Shown here: positions 19,444 through 28,122 of the stretch, piece by piece | Layout of the letters: every line of letters begins with the position of its first letter | How positions within the stretch are numbered: the first letter of the stretch is position 1 | Assembly: GCA_965247735.1 (NCBI GenBank) | Contig: CBDFHN010000002.1 | Location: 3,968,001 to 4,032,000 of the forward strand | DNA length: 64,000 nt | Direction: 5' to 3' | DNA from: JAOXRU01 sp965247735 | GTDB taxonomy: Bacteria; Bacteroidota; Bacteroidia; Flavobacteriales; Flavobacteriaceae | Notes under the pieces: model-generated | The model's database searches: none | What the model saw: only the letters and a program-made list of their open reading frames with translations | Told to the model about the DNA's origin: nothing | Program-made: the position numbers and the translations under genes

Positions 19444-20433
19444 ATGGAAGCTACTGCTGCTACAGATAATAAACAAAAAGTTTGGGGAGGTGGAAATGAA
19501 CCTCTAAAGGCTAGTTATGGAAAAATAATGATGTGGTTTTTTATCGTATCTGATGCCATTACTTTTTCTGGCTTTTTAGCCTCTTACGGATTTTCAAGAT
19601 TTAAGTTTATAGAATCATGGCCAATTGCGGATGAGGTATTTACCCACATTCCATTTATTCATGGTAATTTCCCAATGTATTACGTAGCATTCATGACATT
19701 TGTTTTGATTATGTCTTCCGTAACCATGGTATTAGCTGTTGATGCAGGGCATAAAATGCAAAAAGCAAAGGTTACTTGGTATATGTTCTTTACCATTATT
19801 GGTGGAATTATATTTGTTGGTTCTCAAGCATGGGAATGGGGTACTTTTATCAAAGGTAGTTATGGAGCAGTAGAAACTAAAGGCGGTAGAATATTACAAT
19901 TTGTTGATGCAAATACAGGTAAGCAAGTAGCACTAGGCGAATTTTCGGCTACAGATACTCATAAAAGCAGGGTTACACAAGAAAGTAAAGACGCTATATG
20001 GTTTACTTCCGAAAGTGATTTGGCTTCTGTTTCTTTAAACGAAGTAATTACTGGTTTTAAAGCTCACGATAATATTAGGGTTAAAACCGAACAAATACTT
20101 CAAGAAGGAGAACATAGAGGAGAAAAAGAAGTATTGTCTAGAGAAGCTTCTTTGGAAAAACTTAAAAGTGCTGTAATGGTTGTTGAAGGTGCAAACTTGG
20201 TGAGAAACGAATATGGATCTCGACTTTTTGCAGATTTCTTCTTCTTTATTACTGGATTTCACGGATTTCACGTTTTTTCTGGAATTGTAATCAATGTAAT
20301 TATATTTTTTAATGTTATTCTTGGAACATATGAGAGAAGAGGACATTATGAAATGGTTGAAAAAGTAGGATTATATTGGCACTTTGTAGATTTAGTTTGG
20401 GTATTTGTATTCACATTCTTCTACTTGGTATAA
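19444..20433 (+). CDS. Cytochrome c oxidase subunit III (long form with soluble insertion)
   Basis: 329 aa. The N-terminal helices (KIMMWFFIVSDAITFSGFLASYGF) and the C-terminal HGFHVFSG ... GLYWHFVDLVWVFVFTFFYL are classic subunit III. Between the membrane segments, about residues 135-250, is a hydrophilic insertion of roughly 110 residues (Glu/Lys-rich, e.g. KTEQILQEGEHRGEKEV) that standard subunit III lacks. I believe this is seen in other Bacteroidota, but its role is unknown to me. It is the third gene of the cluster, 47 bp after the short form. Confidence 0.9.
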   Translation: MEATAATDNKQKVWGGGNEPLKASYGKIMMWFFIVSDAITFSGFLASYGFSRFKFIESWPIADEVFTHIPFIHGNFPMYYVAFMTFVLIMSSVTMVLAVDAGHKMQKAKVTWYMFFTIIGGIIFVGSQAWEWGTFIKGSYGAVETKGGRILQFVDANTGKQVALGEFSATDTHKSRVTQESKDAIWFTSESDLASVSLNEVITGFKAHDNIRVKTEQILQEGEHRGEKEVLSREASLEKLKSAVMVVEGANLVRNEYGSRLFADFFFFITGFHGFHVFSGIVINVIIFFNVILGTYERRGHYEMVEKVGLYWHFVDLVWVFVFTFFYLV

Positions 20434-20456
20434 TTTAATAAAAGCATAGCATTAAA

Positions 20457-20840
20457 ATGGCAGACGATCACAAATTAGAGATATTTAGAGGACTTGTAAA
20501 ATTTAAGTCCAATATTCAAAAAATATGGGGAGTATTAATCTTTCTTTCAATTATAACTATAGTTGAAGTAGCATTAGGTATAGCAAAACCCGATGCTTTA
20601 ACTGAAACTTATGTTTTAGGAATGAAAGCATTGAATTGGATTTTTATTATCCTTACCATAGTTAAAGCATATTATATTGCATGGGACTTTATGCATTTAA
20701 GAGATGAAAAAAGTTCATTGAGAAGAGCTATAGTTTGGACACCAGTTTTTTTGGTATGTTACTTAATCTTTATACTATTGGTAGAAGGAGGGTATATATA
20801 CGATGTGTTTAAGGATGGTTTTGTAGCCTGGAATTTTTAA
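20457..20840 (+). CDS. Cytochrome c oxidase subunit IV family protein
   Basis: 127 aa with three membrane helices and the subunit IV pattern AYYIAWDFMHLRDEKSSLRRA (helix then MHL and a basic loop) near residues 76-96. It is an accessory inner-membrane subunit of bacterial heme-copper oxidases. It starts 23 bp after subunit III and is followed by a strong terminator, so it is the last gene of the first oxidase transcript. Confidence 0.87.
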   Translation: MADDHKLEIFRGLVKFKSNIQKIWGVLIFLSIITIVEVALGIAKPDALTETYVLGMKALNWIFIILTIVKAYYIAWDFMHLRDEKSSLRRAIVWTPVFLVCYLIFILLVEGGYIYDVFKDGFVAWNF

Positions 20841-20866
20841 CAGTTCTAGTTGAAATAAAAGAGTAT

Positions 20867-20896
20867 AAAAAGACGGTTTTTAAAACCGTCTTTTTT
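20867..20896 (+). terminator. Rho-independent terminator after oxidase subunit IV
   Basis: Perfect inverted repeat AGACGGTTTT / AAAACCGTCT at 20871-20891, preceded by A and followed by six T. It splits the oxidase genes from the Sco module downstream. A TATTTTTG -7-like element (20896-20903) begins right at its edge and could start the next transcript, although no -33 TTG is seen. Confidence 0.9.
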
Positions 20897-20930
20897 ATTT
20901 TTGTAGTAGTTTGTAATTCGTATTTTAAAG

Positions 20931-21599
20931 ATGGAGAAATTTAAAAAGGCCTTTGTGCTTATCGTGTTATTTGTGTTGCCAATGGTAACCTATTTGTTTT
21001 TTGCTTCAGGTGTTAATAATTTTGCGAAATTACCAGTGTTGACAAAAGGAATAAATAGCTTATCAGGATTTAAAAGTGATTCTGGTGAGGAATTGTCTTT
21101 TAAAAATAAAATTACTGTACTTGGCTTTTTTGGAGGGGATATTGAACATAAAAAAAGCAATGCTTTTAATCTTAATCAAAAAATTTACAACCATTTTTAT
21201 GAATTTAACGATTTTCAATTTGTAATTGTTGTTCCTAATGGAACATCAGCTAAAGTTAAGACACTTAAAGCAGAATTGGCAGAATTTGCCGATGTAAAAA
21301 ATTGGAAGTTTGCTTATGGTTCTGATGAGCGGATAAACACACTTTTTAATAGTCTGCAAACTAATTTGGCATTGGATAGTATGTTAAGTACCACTGCTGT
21401 TTTTATTATTGACAAAGAAGAAAATCTAAGAGGTAGAAAAAAAGATGATAACGAAGAGGTGCTCTATGGTTTTGATGCTACTTCTGCTGCATCATTGCAT
21501 AATAAGATGAAGGATGATGTAAAAATACTTTTGGCAGAGTATAGATTGGCGTTAAAGAAGAATAATAAATATAAAGAAAATTCGGATGAACAAAGGTAA
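20931..21599 (+). CDS. Membrane-anchored Sco-like/thioredoxin-fold protein without cysteines
   Basis: 222 aa, one N-terminal membrane anchor (about residues 7-26), then a soluble domain facing the periplasm. The spacing of elements resembles a Sco/peroxiredoxin fold: KITVLGFFGGDIE where Sco has its strand plus CxxxC, FQFVIVVPNG in the next strand, and TTAVFIIDKEENLRGR matching the Sco 'D..G..R' strand. The whole protein contains no cysteine, so it cannot bind copper or do thiol chemistry in the Sco manner. It overlaps the real Sco gene by 14 bp, so the two are translationally coupled. A structural or chaperone role beside Sco is inference. It is recurrent beside sco in flavobacteria as far as I recall; no function is known to me. 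Confidence 0.75.
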   Translation: MEKFKKAFVLIVLFVLPMVTYLFFASGVNNFAKLPVLTKGINSLSGFKSDSGEELSFKNKITVLGFFGGDIEHKKSNAFNLNQKIYNHFYEFNDFQFVIVVPNGTSAKVKTLKAELAEFADVKNWKFAYGSDERINTLFNSLQTNLALDSMLSTTAVFIIDKEENLRGRKKDDNEEVLYGFDATSAASLHNKMKDDVKILLAEYRLALKKNNKYKENSDEQR

Positions 21600-22302
21600 A
21601 TATACCTATGTATGGGTTTCTTTTGTGATCTTGGTTTTTGGGATATTGTTTGTTCCGAAAATTATAGATCGGGTAAAGGGAAGTAACGTTACTAAAGAAG
21701 ATAGGCTTAGTAAAAAAGAGATGGCGTACCTGCAAGTAGATGGGGAAAAGAGGAAAGTACCTGAATTTGCATTTTTAAACCAAGATAGCCTTCTTATTAC
21801 AAATAAAGATTATCTAGGAAAAGTGTTTTTGGTAGAGTTTTTCTTTACTACCTGTCCAACAATTTGTCCAATTATGAACAAAAATCTAGTCGAAATTCAA
21901 GATGAATTTACTGATTTTGAAAATTTTGGAGTGGCTTCTTTTACAATTAATCCCGATTATGATACACCAATTGTGCTAAAAGCCTATGCCGAAAAATATG
22001 GTATTACAAATCTTAATTGGAATTTAATGACTGGTGATCTTACTGCTACATATGATTTGGCAAATGTCGGATTTTCTATTTTTGCAAAGCAAGATGAAAA
22101 AGCGGCTGGTGGTTTTGAACATTCTGGATATTTTGCCCTTGTGGATAAAGAAGGGTATATGAGATCCCGATTAGACTCTTTTGGCAATCCAATAATTTTC
22201 TATAAAGGTACAATTACAGAAGATGAAGGTAAAGATGAACATGGAGAGACGCAGCAGATAACAATTCTAAAAGAAGATATTAAAAAATTATTAGAAGAAT
22301 AG
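21586..22302 (+). CDS. SCO1/SenC family copper chaperone
   Basis: 238 aa with an N-terminal membrane anchor (about 8-24) and a periplasmic thioredoxin-like domain. The copper ligands of the family are present: CPTIC (C90, C94) and H179 in FEHSGYFALVDKEG. Sco proteins deliver copper to the CuA site of oxidase subunit II. The ATG at 21586 overlaps the preceding Cys-free paralogue by 14 bp, and the next gene starts immediately after the stop. Its place directly after the oxidase genes supports the role. Confidence 0.93.
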   Translation: MNKGKYTYVWVSFVILVFGILFVPKIIDRVKGSNVTKEDRLSKKEMAYLQVDGEKRKVPEFAFLNQDSLLITNKDYLGKVFLVEFFFTTCPTICPIMNKNLVEIQDEFTDFENFGVASFTINPDYDTPIVLKAYAEKYGITNLNWNLMTGDLTATYDLANVGFSIFAKQDEKAAGGFEHSGYFALVDKEGYMRSRLDSFGNPIIFYKGTITEDEGKDEHGETQQITILKEDIKKLLEE

Positions 22303-22842
22303 ATGGAGCAGCAAACAGCAAAATTTGATGATCAAAAGTATAAGAAGCTTATTATCGCGGTATCTATTATTGTGCCTACTTTAGTGGCCATTTTATTTGG
22401 TGTTAAACTTCCTAATGTGGAACCATTAGGCTTTTTGCCTCCAATATATGCAACAACAAATGGGTTGACTGCAATTTGTCTTATTGCTGCAGTTATTGCA
22501 ATTAAGAATAAGAATATAAAGCTTCATAAGACATTAATGACAGTCTGTATTGCATTGTCTCTGGCTTTCTTGGCAATGTATGTCGCTTATCATATGACTT
22601 CGGAATCCACTTCTTTTGGTGGTGAAGGTATTATTAGGCCTATTTATTTCTTTATTTTAATAACTCATATCTTATTGTCAATTATTATTATTCCTTTGGT
22701 ATTGATAACATATGTTCGTGCTCTGGCCGAGCGTTTTGACAAGCATAAGAAAATAGCAAAAATTACTTTTCCAATATGGCTCTATGTGGCTGTTACTGGA
22801 GTTGTAGTGTATTTTATGATTTCACCTTACTACGTGCATTAA
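22303..22842 (+). CDS. DUF420 family membrane protein
   Basis: 179 aa with five to six membrane helices. A conserved His-containing pattern is visible (KLHKTLMTVCIALS, MYVAYHMTSES, ITHILLSIIIIPLVLITYVRALAERFDKHKKIAK, WLYVAVTGVVVYFMI). This matches DUF420 (YozB/CtaM-like) proteins; CtaM of Staphylococcus is needed for heme A-type oxidase maturation. It starts at the base after the sco stop. A role in oxidase assembly is likely from family and context, not proven here. Confidence 0.85.
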   Translation: MEQQTAKFDDQKYKKLIIAVSIIVPTLVAILFGVKLPNVEPLGFLPPIYATTNGLTAICLIAAVIAIKNKNIKLHKTLMTVCIALSLAFLAMYVAYHMTSESTSFGGEGIIRPIYFFILITHILLSIIIIPLVLITYVRALAERFDKHKKIAKITFPIWLYVAVTGVVVYFMISPYYVH

Positions 22843-22852
22843 AAAGACAGAT

Positions 22853-23095
22853 ATGAATTTAAAAAAAATATTTTTTGCTTCTATAATTCTATCATTTTTA
22901 CCTTTTTTAGGAAATGCACAATGTGCAATGTGTAGAGCAGTTTTGGAAAGCGACGAAAGTGGTGCAGCAGCTGAAGGGATTAATAATGGAATTGTTTATC
23001 TAATGGCTATTCCATATATATTGGTTGCTGGTATTATTTTTATCGTTTATAAAAAACTTAAAAAAGAGTTTAAAAATAAAGCTATTAAGAACTAG
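22853..23095 (+). CDS. Small secreted/membrane protein with CAMC motif
   Basis: 80 aa. An N-terminal signal-like helix ends near GNAQ, then CAMC (C24, C27), then a single membrane helix (about 46-66) and a Lys-rich tail. The CxxC would face the periplasm. It lies 10 bp after the DUF420 gene in a run of oxidase-assembly genes, so a copper- or redox-related role is plausible. I do not recognise a named family. The coding call is supported by the tight spacing, the signal peptide and the clean hydrophobic pattern. Confidence 0.7.
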   Translation: MNLKKIFFASIILSFLPFLGNAQCAMCRAVLESDESGAAAEGINNGIVYLMAIPYILVAGIIFIVYKKLKKEFKNKAIKN

Positions 23096-23534
23096 GGTAT
23101 GTTGCTGTATTGCCTTGGATAATATTCCTGACTAAATATCCTGTTTTATACGGAACTGTTTTTGTCTTAATGAGAACTCTTTTATGGCTAAAATCCTAAA
23201 TTGTATGTCTTCAATGCATAATATGTCCAAGTATAGAGGAGTAGCTTTTGTGCCACCCATGTTTTAATTCTTTGCAAGCAGGTAAATGTATAGTCTTTAG
23301 AGTTGGTTTCTTTTCTAAAAATCTATCGTTTACGTCTTTTTATTCACCTTTCTGAATCTTCTTCAATAGATATTATTCTAAGTTTAAGATCTATAATGTT
23401 AGGAGTTTTGCTATTGCCTTTCTTGATTAGCTTAAGAATTTTAGAATTTGTTTTTCTCTTTTTTTTAATTTTAACACAAATAGTTGTAACACTTTATTGT
23501 AAATGTTGTCTATTTATAGACGTAAATGAACACT
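23096..23534 (+). other. Intergenic region without a convincing gene
   Basis: About 440 bp between the oxidase-assembly module and the efflux cluster. The only longer frame (TTG start at 23303, 79 codons, very hydrophobic) has no family resemblance and runs into the next gene, so I do not call it. No Walker motif or other remnant of an ABC ATPase was seen. It probably holds the promoter of the efflux cluster, but no clear TTG-N(17-23)-TAnnTTTG was found. Confidence 0.5.
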
Positions 23535-24782
23535 ATGTTTGATATTGAAAGATGGCAAGAGATTTTTGATACCATTCGTAAAAATAAATTACGAACATTT
23601 CTTACGGGATTGTCTGTTGCTTCTGGGATTTTTATTCTGGTGATATTGCTTGGATTCGGACAAGGAATGCAAAATGGAATTGCTCATGAATTTGAAGAAG
23701 ATGCTAGCAACCGAATCGGAATATGGACAAATGAAACTACAATAGCGCATAAAGGACTTAATCCTGGACGATATATTCAGCTGAGAAATGGTGACCAGGA
23801 TTTTATAATGGCCAAGTATTTTGATAATCTAGAATTCAAATCGCCTAGAAAATCAATTAGCAATGTCAGTGTCAATTATAAAAAGGAGACCTTAACTTAC
23901 CGTGTTCAGGGAGTGCTCCCAGATTTCCAATTTATAGAAAATCAATACATTTCTGAAGGACGTTACTTAAACCAAAACGACCAAGATGGCGTAGCAAAAG
24001 TTGTGGTTATTAGCAATAAAATAAAACGAGAAGTGGTAAAAAGTGGTGAAAATCCTCTTGATGAATATATAAATATTTCTGGAATACAGTTTAAGATTAT
24101 AGGGGTATATGGTGATATGGGCGGAGAGCGTGAAGAAGAACGTATTTTTATGCCGCTTTCCACTGCACAACGTGTTTTTAATGGAGCTGATAGATTAGGG
24201 GCGTTATATTACACCCTAAAACTAGCTGCTAGTTTTGACGAGACTGTTGTGGCATCTGTTCGCTTTACATCAGTCTTAAAAAAAGAACTGCAATCAAAAC
24301 ATAGTGTGGCTCCTGAAGATGGAAATGCTATTAAATTATTTAATACACTTGAAGAGTCTAAACGTTATTTTTCTTTAATTGGAAATATTAACTTTTTCTT
24401 TTGGTTTGTTGGTATTTGTACCATTATTGCAGGTGTAGTTGGTGTTGGTAATATTATGCTTATTGTTGTTAAGGAACGGACAAGAGAAATAGGAATAAGA
24501 AAGGCTTTAGGAGCAAAACCATGGTCCATTATTGGCATGATTTTGCATGAATCAATTTTTGTGACTGCTATTTCTGGCTGCGCAGGATTAATCCTAAGTA
24601 TGGGACTTTTAGAAATTTTTGGGCCTTATATAGAAGTAGATTATATCATAAATCCTTCTGTGAGTTTTAATGTGGCAATAGCAACAGTAGGTGTATTGGT
24701 ATTTGCAGGAGCAGTTGCTGGTTTTTTTCCCGCTTTGCGAGCAGTACGGATCCATACAATTGATGCCTTACGTGATGAGTAG
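23535..24782 (+). CDS. MacB-like ABC transporter permease (P1)
   Basis: About 415 aa from the ATG at 23535 (MFDIERWQEIF). An in-frame ATG at 23526 adds three residues, but the paralogues downstream begin MF(N/D)RD.W.EI, favouring 23535. Layout is MacB-type: one N-terminal helix (LRTFLTGLSVASGIFILVILL), a large periplasmic domain (about 55-280) and three C-terminal helices with VVKERTREIGIRKALGA before the second helix. Such permeases work with an ATPase and a periplasmic adaptor, driving efflux by mechanotransmission rather than transport through their own membrane part. The ATPase is encoded separately at 27421. It is most similar to P3 (28115). Confidence 0.88.
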   Translation: MFDIERWQEIFDTIRKNKLRTFLTGLSVASGIFILVILLGFGQGMQNGIAHEFEEDASNRIGIWTNETTIAHKGLNPGRYIQLRNGDQDFIMAKYFDNLEFKSPRKSISNVSVNYKKETLTYRVQGVLPDFQFIENQYISEGRYLNQNDQDGVAKVVVISNKIKREVVKSGENPLDEYINISGIQFKIIGVYGDMGGEREEERIFMPLSTAQRVFNGADRLGALYYTLKLAASFDETVVASVRFTSVLKKELQSKHSVAPEDGNAIKLFNTLEESKRYFSLIGNINFFFWFVGICTIIAGVVGVGNIMLIVVKERTREIGIRKALGAKPWSIIGMILHESIFVTAISGCAGLILSMGLLEIFGPYIEVDYIINPSVSFNVAIATVGVLVFAGAVAGFFPALRAVRIHTIDALRDE

Positions 24783-24925
24783 TTTTTTTGAGATGAAAAG
24801 AATAAAGAGTCAGGAAAATAAGATTAAGAGTAGAAACCATAAAAATGAGCGTTCTATTGTTAGAGAGATTCCGTTAAGGAATCTGAAAATCTCAATACAC
24901 AATACTAAAACCTCAATACTGAACC

Positions 24926-26173
24926 ATGTTTAACAGAGATCGCTGGGAAGAAATTTTAGAAGTCTTAACCACCAATTGGTTTAGGACATTGTTAACTGCT
25001 TTTGGTGTTTTTTGGGGCATCGCAATATTAATTATTCTATTGGCAGCTGGCAAGGGATTGGAAAACGGGGTAAAGTCAGATTTTGGCGATATGGCTACCA
25101 ATACTATGTTTATGTGGACGCAATCTACTACAAAGACATATAAAGGATTACCAAAAGGCAGGTATTACAATTTTAAATTAGATGATGTAGCCTCAATTAA
25201 AAATCAAGTTCCAAATCTAAGATTTATTTCACCAAGAAATCAAATGGGAAATGCAACTGTTGTTTTTGGAATTAAAGCAGGTGTATTTAATGTTTATGGT
25301 GATTATCCTGAAATTATAAACCAAGATCCTTTGGTGATTACTTCAGGACGTTTTTTAAATCATTTGGATGTTGTTGAAAAACGAAAAATTGCTGTAATTG
25401 GTGATGGTGTTAAGCATAGTTTGTTTGCTAAAGGGAGAAAAGTAATAGGCAGCTATATTAAAATTAAAGGTGTTAGTTTTATGGTTGTAGGGACATACAG
25501 AAAAAAAACATCTGGAGGTGATAGTATTGAGGATGAAAAGCAAATATACCTACCTTTTTCATCTTTTTCACAAGCATTCAATAGAGCTGATAATGTTGGA
25601 TGGATGGCAATAACGGCTAATGACGGCACTGCTATTACCGATGTTAAGCATAATATTATGGCAATAGTTAAACAAAATCATAAGATACATCCAGAAGACA
25701 AACGGGCTGTAGGGCATTATGATATGTTTGAAGAGTATAGTAAAATTGAGGGTCTTTTTGCAGCAATGCGTTTGGTGGCTTATTTTGTTGGAATATTGGT
25801 GCTGTTATCTGGAATTATTGGTGTTAGTAATATTATGCTAATTGTTGTTAAAGAGCGTACCAAGGAAATAGGAATTAGAAGAGCCTTGGGGGAGCAGCCA
25901 TGGTCTATAAAAATGCAAATTTTAATGGAATCTATTTTTCTAACCGTATTATCGGGCATGTCTGGAATTGTTTTTGGAGCCTTGTTTGTCTATGTCATAA
26001 ATCTCCTTTTGGAAATAAATGGTCCAGTAGACATGTTTATGAACCCTAGCGTAAGTATAGGAGTTGTAGTTGGTGCACTAATAATTTTAATGGTTTCTGG
26101 ACTGCTGGCTGGTTTTATACCTGCACAAAGTGCTATTAAAGTAAGACCTATAGAGGCATTAAGAACTGAATAA
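24926..26173 (+). CDS. MacB-like ABC transporter permease (P2)
   Basis: 415 aa with the same four-helix MacB layout: N-terminal helix WFRTLLTAFGVFWGIAILIILL, periplasmic domain, then the conserved VVKERTKEIGIRRALGE coupling region and two final helices ending FIPAQSAIKVRPIEALRTE. It lies 143 bp after P1; that gap shows no gene of its own. It is more like P4 (29346) than its neighbour P1: both have KGLPKGRYYNFK or KGFERGRRIQFR after a short W.QS/R motif, and a VYGDYPEI motif. It could pair with P1 as a heterodimer. Confidence 0.88.
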   Translation: MFNRDRWEEILEVLTTNWFRTLLTAFGVFWGIAILIILLAAGKGLENGVKSDFGDMATNTMFMWTQSTTKTYKGLPKGRYYNFKLDDVASIKNQVPNLRFISPRNQMGNATVVFGIKAGVFNVYGDYPEIINQDPLVITSGRFLNHLDVVEKRKIAVIGDGVKHSLFAKGRKVIGSYIKIKGVSFMVVGTYRKKTSGGDSIEDEKQIYLPFSSFSQAFNRADNVGWMAITANDGTAITDVKHNIMAIVKQNHKIHPEDKRAVGHYDMFEEYSKIEGLFAAMRLVAYFVGILVLLSGIIGVSNIMLIVVKERTKEIGIRRALGEQPWSIKMQILMESIFLTVLSGMSGIVFGALFVYVINLLLEINGPVDMFMNPSVSIGVVVGALIILMVSGLLAGFIPAQSAIKVRPIEALRTE

Positions 26174-26209
26174 CAGAATAACTAAGTAAAATATAAATCA
26201 ATTACGAAA

Positions 26210-27316
26210 ATGAAAAAATCAATAACACTATTCATTTTACTCTTTATAGTTGTAACTTTTGGAGGAGCTATGTACTATTTGTACCAAAAAAATGCTGAAG
26301 ACCCAGTTGTTTATAAAACTGAAAAGGCATCTAAGCAAACAATAACTAAAAAAACAGTTGCAACCGGGAGTATTTTACCTCTGGAAGAAGTGCTAATAAA
26401 ACCAAATATTTCTGGAGTAATCACAGAAATATATGTTGAAGGTGGTGATTATGTAAAAGCTGGAGATTTAATTTCTAAAATTAAAGTTGTTCCGAACTTA
26501 AATGCATTAAATGATGCCAAAAATTCCATAGATGAAATTAAAATTTTGGTAAATGATCAAAAAAGAAAATACGACCGTCAAAAGACCTTGTTTGATAAAG
26601 GGGTTGTTTCTAAGGTAGATTTGGAGCAAGTGGAAGTTGTTTATGAAAGTACAAAACAATCGTATAGGGCTGCGCTAAAAAGGTTCGATATTGTAAAAAC
26701 AGGAACAACAAAGGGGCTTGGAAAATCGGCAAATACGTTAATTAGAGCTACAGTAAGCGGTATGGTGTTAGATGTTCCAGTAGAAGTAGGAAATCAGGTT
26801 ATTGAAAGCAATAACTTTAATGAAGGAACTACTATTGCAGTAATAGCCGATGTGGAGAAGATGATTTTTAAGGGGAAAGTAGATGAATCTGAAGTGGGAA
26901 AAATAAAAGAAAATTTGCCTTTAGAAATTACCGTTGGAGCTATTGAAAGTGTAGTTTTTGATGCCGTTTTGGATTATATTGCTCCAAAAGGGAAAGCAGA
27001 AAATGGGGCAATACAATTTGAAATAAAAGGAACCTTAAAAAAACAAGATTCTATCTTTATTAGAGCAGGGCTTAGTGCTAATGCTTCAATAATACTGAAT
27101 AAAGCCACAGGTGTACTGGCGATAAAAGAAGCACTTGTGCAGTTTGATTCTATTACAAAAAAACCATTTGTTGAAATTGAAAGTACAACACAGAATTTTA
27201 AACGAAAAGAAATTGACCTCGGAATTAGTGATGGTATTTTTGTAGAAGTAAAAGCTGGACTAACAAAAGATGATAAGATAAAGGTGTGGAATCCCATAAA
27301 ACCTGCTGAATTTTAA
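26210..27316 (+). CDS. MacA-like periplasmic adaptor protein (A1)
   Basis: 368 aa membrane-fusion protein: N-terminal anchor (about 5-24), biotinyl-lipoyl-like half (VLIKPNISGVITEIYVEGGDYVKAGDLI), alpha-helical hairpin (about 100-155, with FDKGVVSK), second lipoyl half (RATVSGMVLDVPVEVGNQVIES) and beta-barrel domain. This is the RND/MacA type that links an inner-membrane pump to TolC. It starts 36 bp after P2. The paralogue A2 (30639) shares long motifs such as the NNFN.GTTIA.IAD stretch and the KEALVQFD near the C-terminus. Confidence 0.9.
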   Translation: MKKSITLFILLFIVVTFGGAMYYLYQKNAEDPVVYKTEKASKQTITKKTVATGSILPLEEVLIKPNISGVITEIYVEGGDYVKAGDLISKIKVVPNLNALNDAKNSIDEIKILVNDQKRKYDRQKTLFDKGVVSKVDLEQVEVVYESTKQSYRAALKRFDIVKTGTTKGLGKSANTLIRATVSGMVLDVPVEVGNQVIESNNFNEGTTIAVIADVEKMIFKGKVDESEVGKIKENLPLEITVGAIESVVFDAVLDYIAPKGKAENGAIQFEIKGTLKKQDSIFIRAGLSANASIILNKATGVLAIKEALVQFDSITKKPFVEIESTTQNFKRKEIDLGISDGIFVEVKAGLTKDDKIKVWNPIKPAEF

Positions 27317-27337
27317 CTTTAACATTTCTTTCACATT

Positions 27338-27345
27338 TAGATTTG
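27338..27345 (+). promoter_or_regulatory. Possible -7 element upstream of the ABC ATPase gene
   Basis: TAGATTTG matches TAnnTTTG exactly, 75 bases before the ATPase ATG, in a 104-bp gap that is the longest within the second half of the cluster. No TTG is found at the expected -33 distance (TTT only), so this is a weak candidate for an internal promoter. Confidence 0.3.
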
Positions 27346-27420
27346 TAACATTTATACCCTAATATAGTCTTATGGATATTGAGTACTAATTGATACGAGA
27401 CTTAAAACCATCAATATACC

Positions 27421-28122
27421 ATGATTGAAATAAAAGATTTACACAAGTCCTATAAAATGGGCAAAAATTCGCTTCATGTTTTAAAAGGAATTAATTTTTC
27501 TGTTGAAGAAGGAGAATTAGTAGCAATTATGGGATCTTCTGGTTCTGGAAAATCTACATTGTTAAATATTCTAGGAATGTTAGATGTTGCTGATGAAGGA
27601 AGTTATACCTTAGATAATGTGCCTATTAAAGATCTGAATGAAACCAAAGCTGCCAGGTATAGAAATAAGTTCTTAGGTTTTGTTTTTCAATCATTTAATC
27701 TTATCAATTATAAAACTGCTGCTGAAAATGTGGCTTTGCCCTTATACTATCAAGGAGTGGCTAGAAAAGAACGCCTAGAAAAATCATTAAAGTATTTGGA
27801 ACAAGTTGGTCTTAGAGAATGGGCAGGTCATTTACCTAGTGAGCTTTCTGGAGGGCAAAAACAGCGTGTGGCAATTGCAAGAGCAATGGCGGCGGAGCCA
27901 AAAGTGTTATTGGCAGATGAGCCAACAGGTGCATTGGATAGTACAACGTCTTATGAAGTAATGGATCTTATTCAGAAAATTAATGATAAAGGAAATACAA
28001 TATTAATTGTAACGCACGAACCGGATATTGCAGATATGTGTAAGCGTATAGTACATCTTAAAGATGGTGTTATTATCGAAGATAAAAAAGTAGAACAAGT
28101 AAGAGCCGAACAATATGTTTGA
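27421..28122 (+). CDS. MacB-type ABC transporter ATP-binding protein
   Basis: 233 aa, standard length for a stand-alone LolD/MacB-type ATPase. Walker A GSSGSGKST (38-46), Q-loop FQSFN (about 89), signature LSGGQ (142-146), Walker B VLLADEPTGALD (162-173) and the H-loop VTHEP are all intact. It is cytoplasmic and powers the adjoining permeases. It is the only ATPase gene in a cluster with four permeases. Its last 8 bases overlap the P3 start, so it is translationally coupled to the second permease pair. Confidence 0.95.
   Translation: MIEIKDLHKSYKMGKNSLHVLKGINFSVEEGELVAIMGSSGSGKSTLLNILGMLDVADEGSYTLDNVPIKDLNETKAARYRNKFLGFVFQSFNLINYKTAAENVALPLYYQGVARKERLEKSLKYLEQVGLREWAGHLPSELSGGQKQRVAIARAMAAEPKVLLADEPTGALDSTTSYEVMDLIQKINDKGNTILIVTHEPDIADMCKRIVHLKDGVIIEDKKVEQVRAEQYV

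Noticed and set aside
23303..23542. Hydrophobic 79-codon frame on the plus strand with TTG start
   Set aside because: No family resemblance, composition explained by AT-rich T-runs, and it overlaps the P1 permease start.
24691..24933. 80-codon plus-strand frame spanning the end of P1 and the P1-P2 gap
   Set aside because: Out-of-frame shadow of P1 extended into the spacer; no coding pattern.
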